Below are positions 54,672-62,809 of a stretch of 64,000 bases of DNA, piece after piece. The position numbers and the translations under genes were made by a program. The DNA is from an uncultured Collinsella sp. GTDB taxonomy: Bacteria > Actinomycetota > Coriobacteriia > Coriobacteriales > Coriobacteriaceae. Position 1 is the stretch's first letter. Each line of letters begins with the position of its first letter. The stretch covers positions 1 to 64,000 of the forward strand of contig CABRHX010000004.1 of the NCBI GenBank assembly GCA_902470805.1, written 5' to 3'. Below the pieces are notes generated by a model. It was not told where the DNA came from. It did not search any database and saw only the letters and a list, made by a program, of their open reading frames with translations.

Positions 54672-56642
54672 CTAACGTTTGCGGCGCTTTGTCGCGGCGA
54701 GGCCGGCGGCGGCGACGGTTGCGCCGGCGATGCCTAGGGCGGCGACCGTCATCGCGGTGGTATCCCCCGTGGCAGCCAGGACAGCATCGCTCTTCTTGGC
54801 CTGCGTGGTTTTCTCAACCGTCTTGGTCGTGGCGGTTGTCGTGGGCGACTTGGCCGCGGGTTTGGTCTCGGGCTTCACTTCGGGCTTGGTCTCGGGCTTA
54901 ACCTCAGGCCGCGGTGTCGGCTTGGGATCCGGCGTAGGCTGCGGATCGGGAGTCGGCGTGGCTTCAAGCGTAAAGGTCAGATCGGTGTTGAGCCACAGGG
55001 TGTAAATCCAGCCGCTGTCCTCATCGGATACGCTATCCGCGACCTGGTAGCCGCACTCCTGGCCGTTGATCACCAGCTTGGTGTTGGGCGTAAAGTAGAA
55101 GCCGCGCGCCGACTTAAGGTAGATGCCGTAGCGATAGGTCACGCCAGGCTTAAAGGCATCGATGTGGTTCGTGATGTTCTGATCCCAGAACTTCTGAGAG
55201 TTCACTTCGCTGCCATCGCTGCCCGTCCAGAACTCACACTGAGGAAGGGAGTTGGAGCCCGTCGGAACATTCGCCGTAAAGACCGGCTTATCGCCCGCCT
55301 TGAAGGTGGTCGTGGCACCGTTGATCTCGATAACGTCGATGGCCCGCCATTCGTCGATCGGCTGCTCGCACAGCATATTGTCAGCGTTTGGCGCGAAGAC
55401 GCCGTTGACGGTCTTGATGTGGTGCGCTCAATGACCGTTGACGTTCATATTGCAGTCATCGGCCACGGTATTGTCGCCCTTGAGCCTCAGCTCAACGGAG
55501 TACATGTAGAACTTTCCCTCTTCGAAGTGGTCAATCTTCTTCATGCCCGGCGTGTACTTCGCGGGGTCGGAATACCAGAAGGCAACGGGTACCGACTCCC
55601 CGGATTCCATATCGAGCTCCATCTCTTCCCAGCACTCATAGGCGATCTCGTACTTGTCGGCGTCAGCAGCGGGGATCGTCGCGGTCGCGCGCGGCGCCTC
55701 GCCGGGCGCGTAGTCGGTCTTCACGTCGTTGACGTCCAGGTTATGGAGGGCTTCGTTTTCCGATGCAACGAGCGTAATTTCGCTCTTGATGACGTAGCGG
55801 AGGTAATAATCGTACCTGGTTTCGTTGAGGATAGTCGAGCTGCCTTCATAGTCAGTTCCGGTATACTCCAGTGCCGTGCCAATATAGAGAGCCTCATTGC
55901 GCGTGAGTCGATACGAGCCGCCTGCCGCGCCACCCGTAAAGGTCAGCGTCAGCCTCATGTAATCGCCAACAGGCTCAAAGCGGGCCGTCACATCGGACAT
56001 AGATGTGTCCTGGACTTCAGCCAGGGTGCCCGAAGCAGCATCGGCCCGGTAGTACTTGGTTTCGACAAGTTCGCAGAGCGGCTCATCCGGCATGCCGCCC
56101 TCAACATCGGGAAAATCATAGGTATACGACTGGCCCTTTTCGAGTGTGACATTGCTCGGAAGCGCGCAGTCCGTGTAGCGGGAAACCACGGTCGTATTGA
56201 CCCTAACGTCGCTGCCGCCAACAACATCAGTCACACCGCGGGGCATGATGGCGTCATTCGCCGGCGTGGCGGCGTTGTCGCTGGGAGTATTTTGTTCAGC
56301 GGGTGCCGCATCGTTGGATTCATCGGTGGCGCCAGTCGGGGCCGTCTGCTGAGGCTCAGCGGTGGCTTGCGCCGCCGGAGCAGCATCGGTTGCAGGCGCG
56401 GTCGTTGCGGCCGCATCCTCCGCAACCGTCGGCGTCACCGGAGCCGCGGCAACCTCATCCGTCCCAGCGGCGGGATCGGCGCATTCCGTCGCCAGCGCCA
56501 CGCTCGGCAGCAGCAACTGACCGACCATAAGCGCACACGCGCCGGCGCAAGCGATTTTGGCACCCACACAACGCCAAGTACCGTGAACCAGCGAGCAGGT
56601 GCGCTCACGCTGAGTTTGCTTATCGAAGTGACTTCCGTTCAT
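54672..56642 (-). pseudogene. Surface-anchored protein gene interrupted by an in-frame TGA
   Basis: One reading frame of ~656 codons broken only at TGA 55430-55428. Before it: a signal peptide (about residues 10-45), an Ala/Thr/Glu-rich linker (about 50-130) and beta-rich domains. After it the same frame continues (AHHIKTVNGVFAPNADN), through a further domain, a Pro/Lys/Glu stalk (PDPQPTPDPKPTPRP), and the anchor LAATG, hydrophobic helix and KRRKR. As it stands the first part ends without an anchor and would be secreted. A CGA-to-TGA change would explain it. GGAGG precedes ATG 56642. A restart at ATG 55376 is possible but unsupported by a good Shine-Dalgarno. Confidence 0.8.
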
Positions 56643-56668
56643 AACGGCCTCCTTGGTCGTAGGGACAT

Positions 56669-56703
56669 ACCGCCACAAAGGTGCCTGTCCCCTTTGTGGC
56701 GGT
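56669..56703. repeat. CCGCCACAAAGG / CTGTCC palindrome
   Basis: 13-bp arms ACCGCCACAAAGG and complement, loop TGCCTGTCC. Related to the 54357 and 58278 copies. Confidence 0.8.
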
Positions 56704-56869
56704 CCTGTACCACCAAGATGTGCCAAATGACTCCATATGCCTAGGTTCGTAGATGCGAACCTAGGCCTCTACCTGCGGTTTAATTCAATATGATTTCGTT
56801 GTCGTCACACGCGTCCCAGGGACGCTACAATCGAGGACACGACTATTCCGTCCACCCAAAGGACTGTCC

Positions 56870-58273
56870 TTGAATCTGAGCAAGCCTAAAATCAACGCGC
56901 TTCTGGCACTCGCACTGTTTACCTTCGCCTTCCTTGCCGCCGAGTTTCGCTTCGACGTCAACGTCGGGCTGCTCGCCGGTGCCGAACGCGTTGTGATCGC
57001 ACAGGGCTTTATTCTGGGCGCGAGTGTACTCGGCTTTATCGGATATGCGCCGCTGCTCGGGCTCGCACAGCGCAAAGGCCACTCATTGGCAGCCGCCAAC
57101 GCCGCTGTTCCCGTCGCCATCCTGGGATTGACCCAGATCCAGTCCCCCACGGGCCCGCTTGCCCTCGAGATTCTGGGGTGCGTGGCGTTCTTTGGACTCG
57201 GCCTGCTGGGCGCCGCCACTCACCACGCCTTTTCGTTGGCATTTCAGGATGATCCCAAGCTCGCCACCGGTGCGGGAGCGGCCTATGCCGCGGGCATCCT
57301 GATGCAGTTCGCCGTCAACCTGCTCAATTGCGGCGGTATCGCAGAGCTCATCGTCCTTGGCACAGCGACGATCGCCATCTCCGCCCTCAGCGTCGTTCCC
57401 CAAAAGGCTGCCGAGAGCTCCAGCCCCGCCATCAATCCCTTTGTTGAGCCCTCTCATGCCCTCGCCAAACAGGCATGCTGGAGCATCGCGCTCGTCATGA
57501 TTCTTGCCTGCTTGTTCTCGACCCTCGACAACGTGGTCACACTCTCCAACGCCCACGGCACCATTGCCGTGCAGACCTGGCCGCGCCTCTTTTTGGCGGC
57601 AAGCGGCCTTGCCGCCGGTCTTATCTTTGATCTTGCCGAGCGCCGATACATGGGGCTTGTCATGCTCGGCATTGCCGTGCTCTCGACCATTTCCATCCTG
57701 GCCGTCGAGGCCGGTGCCGATCCCAACCTGGGCCTTGTCGTCTTTTACCTGAGCTCGGGCTTTTTTGTCACGTTCTTTACCGCCACCTTTACACAGCTGG
57801 CACCGCACATGCATGCGCCCGCTCTCTGGGCCGGCATGGGACGCGCCGCCAACAATGCATGCGCATTCACTACATCGGGCATCTCGCTTGCCCTTGTGAC
57901 CTCGGGCAACGTTGCCCTCATCATGATCGGTGCGCTCGTTTTGCTCGTCGCCGCCTGCGCGGCATTCGTGGCAGCCGGCCTGTTCCGCCTACCCCAAACC
58001 GAGCAGGAGCGCGAGCGCGAGCAGCTGGCAGAAGAAGTGCTCGCCGCGCCCACCGTCGAGGAGCAGCGCCAGGCCTTCATCGCCAACCACGCCCTCACCC
58101 CGCGCGAAGTCGACGTGCTCATAGCCGTGACCCAGGATGAACGCCCGCTCAAGCAGGTCGCCGAGGAGCTCGGTATCTCGATGCGCATGGTGCAGCGCCA
58201 CCTGAGCTCTATCTACCAAAAGACCGACACGCAGACGCGCGCCGGTCTCGCCAAAGCCTTCCCCTCTGCCTAA
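56870..58273 (+). CDS. Twelve-helix membrane protein with C-terminal LuxR helix-turn-helix
   Basis: 467 residues. Twelve hydrophobic segments (about 8-375) in an MFS-like arrangement, a charged linker (QEREREQLAEEVL), then a LuxR/GerE HTH (about 405-465; LTPREVDVLIAV, MRMVQRHLSSIYQK). This fusion of a transporter-like sensor and a DNA-binding domain is characteristic of Coriobacteriia and expanded in them. It probably senses a small molecule in the membrane. TTG 56870 with AAAGGA 6 nt upstream is the start; a TACAAT box lies about 40 bp before it. Confidence 0.85.
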   Translation: MNLSKPKINALLALALFTFAFLAAEFRFDVNVGLLAGAERVVIAQGFILGASVLGFIGYAPLLGLAQRKGHSLAAANAAVPVAILGLTQIQSPTGPLALEILGCVAFFGLGLLGAATHHAFSLAFQDDPKLATGAGAAYAAGILMQFAVNLLNCGGIAELIVLGTATIAISALSVVPQKAAESSSPAINPFVEPSHALAKQACWSIALVMILACLFSTLDNVVTLSNAHGTIAVQTWPRLFLAASGLAAGLIFDLAERRYMGLVMLGIAVLSTISILAVEAGADPNLGLVVFYLSSGFFVTFFTATFTQLAPHMHAPALWAGMGRAANNACAFTTSGISLALVTSGNVALIMIGALVLLVAACAAFVAAGLFRLPQTEQEREREQLAEEVLAAPTVEEQRQAFIANHALTPREVDVLIAVTQDERPLKQVAEELGISMRMVQRHLSSIYQKTDTQTRAGLAKAFPSA

Positions 58274-58277
58274 AACA

Positions 58278-58317
58278 AAAACCACCACAAAGGTGCTGTC
58301 CCCTTTGTGGTGGTTTT
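58278..58317. terminator. Bidirectional terminator from a CCACCACAAAGG / CTGTCC palindrome
   Basis: Perfect 16-bp arms AAAACCACCACAAAGG and complement with TGCTGTCC in the loop, between convergent genes ending at 58273 and 58324. The A/T ends could serve as U-tracts in both directions. Confidence 0.85.
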
Positions 58318-58323
58318 GATCGG

Positions 58324-58947
58324 CTAGCCTTCGAGCTGCGCCACTTTGTAGCGGTAGGCAGCGGCGATGACGTCCTTGCAGCCCTCGCGGCCCAGCTTGG
58401 CGCGGTTGACGACGATGTCTTTACCGCTCGTCATCTTCCACTTGCCGGTGCTGTAGCGCTTATAGAACGCCTCGCGCGCCTTCTGCTGCTGCTTGACCAG
58501 CTTAGCGCCCTTCTTTTTGTTGAGGCCACGCTTCTTACGCACGATCTCGACGCGGTCCTCAAAGGGTGCGGTCACCAACACGGCAATGTGGTTGGGGTTG
58601 TTACGCAGCAGGTAATCGGACAGACGGCCTTCGATAATGCAGCTCTCGGTCTCACCCAGATCCAAAATCACCTGGCTCATCTTTTGGAACAACTTATCCG
58701 AGTACGAACGCGCATCGTAGCGGTCGGGCAGAAACGCCATGTTCTCCACGGCCAGACGCTCGTCATAGGCGGCCATCTTATCGAGCGACTCGCCCGCGCG
58801 CAGCGATGCGCGCACCAGCAGCTCGTTATCGTACAGCGGAATCCCCAACTCGTCGGCAAGCATGCGGCCAATCTCGTGGCCCTCGGCGCCAAAGTCGCGC
58901 GCGATGGTAATGACCACAGGATTCTTCTTGTTCTCCAGATCGCTCAT
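58324..58947 (-). CDS. Cytidylate-kinase-like family protein
   Basis: 207 residues of the AAA_26/cytidylate kinase-like family. VVITIARDFGAEGHEIGRML replaces the normal GxxGxGK loop and is the usual start for this family. IIEGRLSDYLL and the helical Lys-rich lid (RKKRGLNKKKGAKLVKQQQ) follow. The substrate is unknown; these proteins occur widely in gut Firmicutes and Actinobacteria beside transporters. ATG 58947 has AAAGGA 6 nt upstream. Confidence 0.8.
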   Translation of the reverse strand: MSDLENKKNPVVITIARDFGAEGHEIGRMLADELGIPLYDNELLVRASLRAGESLDKMAAYDERLAVENMAFLPDRYDARSYSDKLFQKMSQVILDLGETESCIIEGRLSDYLLRNNPNHIAVLVTAPFEDRVEIVRKKRGLNKKKGAKLVKQQQKAREAFYKRYSTGKWKMTSGKDIVVNRAKLGREGCKDVIAAAYRYKVAQLEG

Positions 58948-58963
58948 CGCGATTCCTTTCTCT

Positions 58964-58994
58964 ATGTGACAAAGGGGCTGTCCCTTTGCCACAT
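58964..58994. repeat. GACAAAGGG / CTGTCCC palindrome
   Basis: 13-bp arms ATGTGACAAAGGG and complement (one mismatch), loop GCTGT. It directly abuts the permease stop at 58996. Confidence 0.75.
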
Positions 58995-58995
58995 T

Positions 58996-59634
58996 CTACG
59001 CTGCCACGATGCGACGTTGATATGCCCTCACCAGCAGCGAGATACCAAAGTTGAGCACAAAGTACATCGCAAACACCAGGCCGTAGAGCATAAGCACCTG
59101 CGACAGATCGATCGCGTGGGCCATCACAACGTTGGCCGTGTACATGAGCTCGGCCACGTTAATACCCGAAAGATACGAGCTGTCCTTGATGACAGTCGTG
59201 CACTGGCTAAACAGCGCCGGAATGATCGTCTTAAACGTCTGCGGCAGAATGATGTAGCGCATGGTGGCAAAGAAGCCAAAGCCCTGGCTCTGCGCTGCCT
59301 CAAACTGGCCGCGCGGAATCGAGTTGAGACCGCCACGCACAATCTCGGCCATAACAGCGCTGGTAAACAGCGTAAAGGCGATGGTCGAAATCACAATGTC
59401 CAAACCCTGCACCGTAAAGTAGATAAACAGGATCCACAGCAGGTTTGGCGTGCAGCGGAACAGCTCGATATAGGCGCTCACCAAAATACGGAACGGGCGG
59501 GGCGCATAGCTCTTAACGAGCGCCAGCACCGTGCCAAAGATGAGCGAGAAAAAGATCGACAGCGCCGAGATCTCGATGGTCTTAACAAAGCCGCCCCAGA
59601 TGTAGAGCAGGTTGGTCGCGTTGAAGATTTCCAT
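58996..59634 (-). CDS. Polar amino-acid ABC transporter permease (second)
   Basis: 212 residues, five helices, HisM/GlnP family. The EAA loop reads GQFEAAQSQGFGFFATMRYIILPQ (shown in part: EAAQSQGFGFF). It is the last gene of a four-gene amino-acid importer, 3 bp after the other permease, and probably pairs with it. Confidence 0.9.
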   Translation of the reverse strand: MEIFNATNLLYIWGGFVKTIEISALSIFFSLIFGTVLALVKSYAPRPFRILVSAYIELFRCTPNLLWILFIYFTVQGLDIVISTIAFTLFTSAVMAEIVRGGLNSIPRGQFEAAQSQGFGFFATMRYIILPQTFKTIIPALFSQCTTVIKDSSYLSGINVAELMYTANVVMAHAIDLSQVLMLYGLVFAMYFVLNFGISLLVRAYQRRIVAA

Positions 59635-59637
59635 GCG

Positions 59638-60384
59638 CTAGGCCTCCTCTACGTTGTCGAGCCCCAGCTCGGCCAGGCTCACGCCGCGCGGACGCTCCTT
59701 GGAGCGGCGCTCGAGCCACTGCACCAGCATGGCGAGCGGAAAGCAGATGATGAAGTACATAAGGCAGCAGACGATGTACCCCTGCAGGTAACCGTACAGA
59801 CTCACGAAGTTGTCGGAACGGTACATAAGGTCGCCGCCGGCCACAAGCGCCAGCACCGACGTATTCTTGACCAGGTTGAGCGCCTGGTTACACAGCGGCG
59901 GAAGAATGATTTTGAATGTCTGGGGCAGCACGATGTACCAGTACGCCTGCGCACGGGTGAAGCCCTGGCTCTGGGCCGCCTCCATCTGACCGCGCGGAAC
60001 CGCCTCGATACCAGTGCGGATGACCTCCGAGATGTAGGCCGCGTGATACAGACCCACGCCCAAGAAGCCCAGCACGAACGGCGCGATACGCACCGGCTGG
60101 TCGGCACCGGTTATGGCCTGCAAAAACTGTGGACCGGCCATGTACATAAAGAGCACCTGCACGGGCAACGGGGTGTTCTGGTAAAACTCCACGTACACGC
60201 GGCTTATGGCGCGCAGCACGCGCGAACGAGTGGTGGAGAACACGCCCAGCAGCGTGCCCAGCACCAGCGACAGCAGCAGACCGGCAACGACCACCTGCAG
60301 CGTCACGCCAAAGCCCTCCCAGAAGGGCCCCATGTTTTGAAATGTCGTCGACCAACGGTCGGCGTCAAATAATCCTTCGAGCAT
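59638..60384 (-). CDS. Polar amino-acid ABC transporter permease (first)
   Basis: 248 residues, five helices, HisQ/GlnP family. The EAA loop contains GQMEAAQSQGFTRAQAYW. It is paralogous to the downstream permease. ATG 60384 has AAGGAA upstream; a longer reading overlaps the binding-protein gene. Confidence 0.9.
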   Translation of the reverse strand: MLEGLFDADRWSTTFQNMGPFWEGFGVTLQVVVAGLLLSLVLGTLLGVFSTTRSRVLRAISRVYVEFYQNTPLPVQVLFMYMAGPQFLQAITGADQPVRIAPFVLGFLGVGLYHAAYISEVIRTGIEAVPRGQMEAAQSQGFTRAQAYWYIVLPQTFKIILPPLCNQALNLVKNTSVLALVAGGDLMYRSDNFVSLYGYLQGYIVCCLMYFIICFPLAMLVQWLERRSKERPRGVSLAELGLDNVEEA

Positions 60385-60409
60385 TTGATTCCTTCCTTGG
60401 ACGATGCGC

Positions 60410-61285
60410 CTATACAAGACCCCAGGTCTTGACCTCTTGGTCGAGCCAGCCGTCGGCCAGGCGATCGCAAATCACCTGATCGACCACGGCCGAAAGGTCG
60501 CAGCCCTTCTTGGTTGCCACGCCGTAGCCCTGCTCGCCAAACTTGACCTCGGGCTGCAGCAGCTCAACGGTCTCGTTCATGTAACCGGCCAGCGTGGAGC
60601 GGTCCATGGCGAAGACGTCGATATTGCCGGCGTCGAGCGAGCTCTTGATGATGGGGTAGCCGCTAAAGGCCCTAAACTCGGGCTTGCAGCTAAAGCCGTT
60701 GTCCTTGATCATCTGCTCGATCAGGCCCTGCGTGGTGGCACCCTGGCTCACACCAATGACCTTACCATCCAGATCCTCAATCGAGGTAAAGCCCGAACGC
60801 TTCTTGACCATGAGTCCCACGTAGTCGGTGCGGTACGGCGTCGAGAAATCCCAGCTCTTCTTGCGCTCGTCGGTGATGGTGTAGGTCGCCGCGACCACGT
60901 CAAGTTGGCCGTTATCGATCAGCGGACCGCGCGTCTTGGGCGTTACGTCGGCAAACTCGACAAGCTCCTGGGCGCGGGCCTCCTTGTAACTCACGCCAAA
61001 GACGGCAGCGGCGATCTGGTAGCACAAATCGACTTCCATGCCCTCAAAGCGACCCTTGGCGGTGTCGTAATAGCCGTAGCCGGGAACATCCTTCTTAACG
61101 CCGGCATTCAGATGGCCGCGCGACTTAATGGCCGCAAGCTTGGACCCCTTGTCGGAGCCCTCGCCGCTGGTGGAGTTGCCGCAACCGGTAAGCGCGGCCC
61201 CCGTCAGCGTAAGCATACCGGCGCCCGCCAGCTGCAAAAAGTGACGGCGCGACACGGCCGCCCTCGTCATATCCGTCATGTCCAT
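60410..61285 (-). CDS. Amino-acid-binding lipoprotein with Tat-like signal
   Basis: 291 residues of bacterial SBP family 3. The signal reads SRRHFLQLAG (twin-arginine type) and ends in the lipobox LTGC, so it may be exported folded by Tat and then lipidated. The mature part has typical SBP_3 features such as MEVDLCYQIAAAVFG and GVSQGATTQGLIEQM. Ligand unknown; polar amino acid likely. It starts 8 bp after the ATPase stop. Confidence 0.88.
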   Translation of the reverse strand: MDMTDMTRAAVSRRHFLQLAGAGMLTLTGAALTGCGNSTSGEGSDKGSKLAAIKSRGHLNAGVKKDVPGYGYYDTAKGRFEGMEVDLCYQIAAAVFGVSYKEARAQELVEFADVTPKTRGPLIDNGQLDVVAATYTITDERKKSWDFSTPYRTDYVGLMVKKRSGFTSIEDLDGKVIGVSQGATTQGLIEQMIKDNGFSCKPEFRAFSGYPIIKSSLDAGNIDVFAMDRSTLAGYMNETVELLQPEVKFGEQGYGVATKKGCDLSAVVDQVICDRLADGWLDQEVKTWGLV

Positions 61286-61293
61286 CACCGCGC

Positions 61294-62025
61294 CTAGTGC
61301 AGAATCTTGGACAGGAACTCGCGGCAACGCGGGTTCTCGGGGTTATCGAAGAAGTGCTCGGGCGTGCCCTCCTCCAGGATGCGGCCGTCCTCCATAAAGA
61401 TGACGCGGTCGGCCACCTGGCGCGCAAAGCCCATCTCGTGCGTCACGCAGATCATGGTGATGTCCTCCTGCGCGAGCTCAATCATAACGTCCAGGACTTC
61501 CTGGACCATCTCGGGGTCGAGTGCCGAGGTCGGCTCGTCAAACAGGATGATAGGCTGCTTGGTGCACAGGGCACGGGCGATGGCGATGCGCTGCTGCTGA
61601 CCACCCGAGAGATTCTGCGGATACTCGCCGGCCTTATGTGCCATGCCGACGCGCTTGAGCGCAGCGATGGCGATCTCGGTCGCCTCCTCCTTGCTCTTCT
61701 TTTGCAGTTTGATGGGCGCGAGCGTCAGGTTGCCCAGCACCGTCATGTTGGGATACAGGTTGAACTGCTGAAACACCATGGAACTATACTTGCGAGCCAT
61801 CTCCAGGTGATTCTTTTTGGTGAGCGGCGTACCGTCGATGACAACCTCGCCCGACGTGGGCTCCTCCAGATAATCGACGCAACGGATGAGCGTCGATTTA
61901 CCCGAGCCGGAAGGCCCGATCATTACGAGCTTCTCGCCGCGTTTGACGGTGAGGTTGATATCTTTGAGCACATGCAGGTCGCCAAAGTACTTGTTGAGAT
62001 GCTTGATCTCGATCATGTCTGCCAT
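61294..62025 (-). CDS. glnQ: Amino-acid ABC transporter ATPase (GlnQ/HisP type)
   Basis: 243 residues. Walker A GPSGSGKSTL, signature LSGGQQQR, Walker B ILFDEPTSALDPE, all standard. First gene of the importer operon (ATPase, binding protein, two permeases). A TACAAT box lies about 40 bp upstream on the minus strand (62061-62066). Confidence 0.93.
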   Translation of the reverse strand: MADMIEIKHLNKYFGDLHVLKDINLTVKRGEKLVMIGPSGSGKSTLIRCVDYLEEPTSGEVVIDGTPLTKKNHLEMARKYSSMVFQQFNLYPNMTVLGNLTLAPIKLQKKSKEEATEIAIAALKRVGMAHKAGEYPQNLSGGQQQRIAIARALCTKQPIILFDEPTSALDPEMVQEVLDVMIELAQEDITMICVTHEMGFARQVADRVIFMEDGRILEEGTPEHFFDNPENPRCREFLSKILH

Positions 62026-62128
62026 GAATGTCCCTTCCCTGCGTTTACACGAGTTGAACTATTGTACGGAAAGAATCACGTTTCCGCAGCCCACACTACA
62101 TTCCCGTAAAGAACCCGCAACCTTCCAC

Positions 62129-62240
62129 CTAGTCATTGGGGACAGACTTAAATGAGTACCTGCTCATTGGGCACTCATTTAAGCCCGTCCCCAATGAGCG
62201 TAGCCCGGGCACTCATTTAAGCCTGTCCCCAATGAGTGCC
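62129..62240. repeat. GGGGACAG repeat block
   Basis: CATTGGGGACAGACTTAAATGAG, here and at about 11953 (shown in part: GGGGACAGACTTAAA), then two inverted copies CACTCATTTAAGCCTGTCCCC-type. No gene within. Confidence 0.8.
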
Positions 62241-62249
62241 CAGCCCAGC

Positions 62250-62284
62250 AAAAAGGGGCGCGACCATGACGGCCACGCCCCCCT
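62250..62284 (-). terminator. Terminator of the YqeY gene
   Basis: Minus-strand stem GGGGCGTGGCC / GGTCGCGCCCC followed by TTTTT. Confidence 0.85.
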
Positions 62285-62311
62285 AAACATCAACTATGTA
62301 CCGCTCGGCCC

Positions 62312-62755
62312 CTACGCGAGTTTGGCTCCGACGATCTTTGCCGCGGCCGGCTTATCGAAGTTGCCACCGGTGGCCTTGCCGAGTGCGCCCATAACCTGGC
62401 CCATCTGCTTCTTGGACGTGGCGCCCAGCTCGGCGATAACCTGCTCGATCAGGGCCTCGAGCTCCTCGCCCGAAACCTGCGCGGGCAGCAGGCTCTCCAG
62501 AATCTTGACCTGCTCGGTCAGGTTGTCGGTACGCTCCTGGTCGGTGCCGGCCTTGATGGACATCTCCAGCGTCTCGCTCGTCTGCTTGATCAGACGCTTG
62601 ATCATGCTGTTGACGTCTTCCTCGGTCACATCGCGGCGCTCATTGACCTCGATATTCTTCACCTCGGCCTTAACCTGGCGAATGATGGACAGGCGAACCT
62701 TGTCCTTGGCCTTCATGGCCGCAATCATTTCCTTCTGCAGCTCTTCGTTGGTCAT
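62312..62755 (-). CDS. GatB/YqeY domain protein
   Basis: 147 residues. YqeY family, similar to the tRNA-binding tail domain of GatB: the N-terminal helices (ELQKEMIAAMKAKDKVRLS) and the C-terminal GKATGGNFDKPAAAKIV. The function is unproven; a role in tRNA binding or amidotransferase assembly is presumed. GGAGG precedes ATG 62755 by 8 nt. Confidence 0.9.
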   Translation of the reverse strand: MTNEELQKEMIAAMKAKDKVRLSIIRQVKAEVKNIEVNERRDVTEEDVNSMIKRLIKQTSETLEMSIKAGTDQERTDNLTEQVKILESLLPAQVSGEELEALIEQVIAELGATSKKQMGQVMGALGKATGGNFDKPAAAKIVGAKLA

Positions 62756-62809
62756 CTGCAAATCCTCCTCAATAGTGTGGGCGGCACTCGCGCGAGCACC
62801 GCCCCATGA

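Noticed and set aside
55428..55430. Selenocysteine codon
   Set aside because: No SECIS-like hairpin is evident after the TGA, and the protein is an exported beta-rich surface protein with no redox motif around the site.
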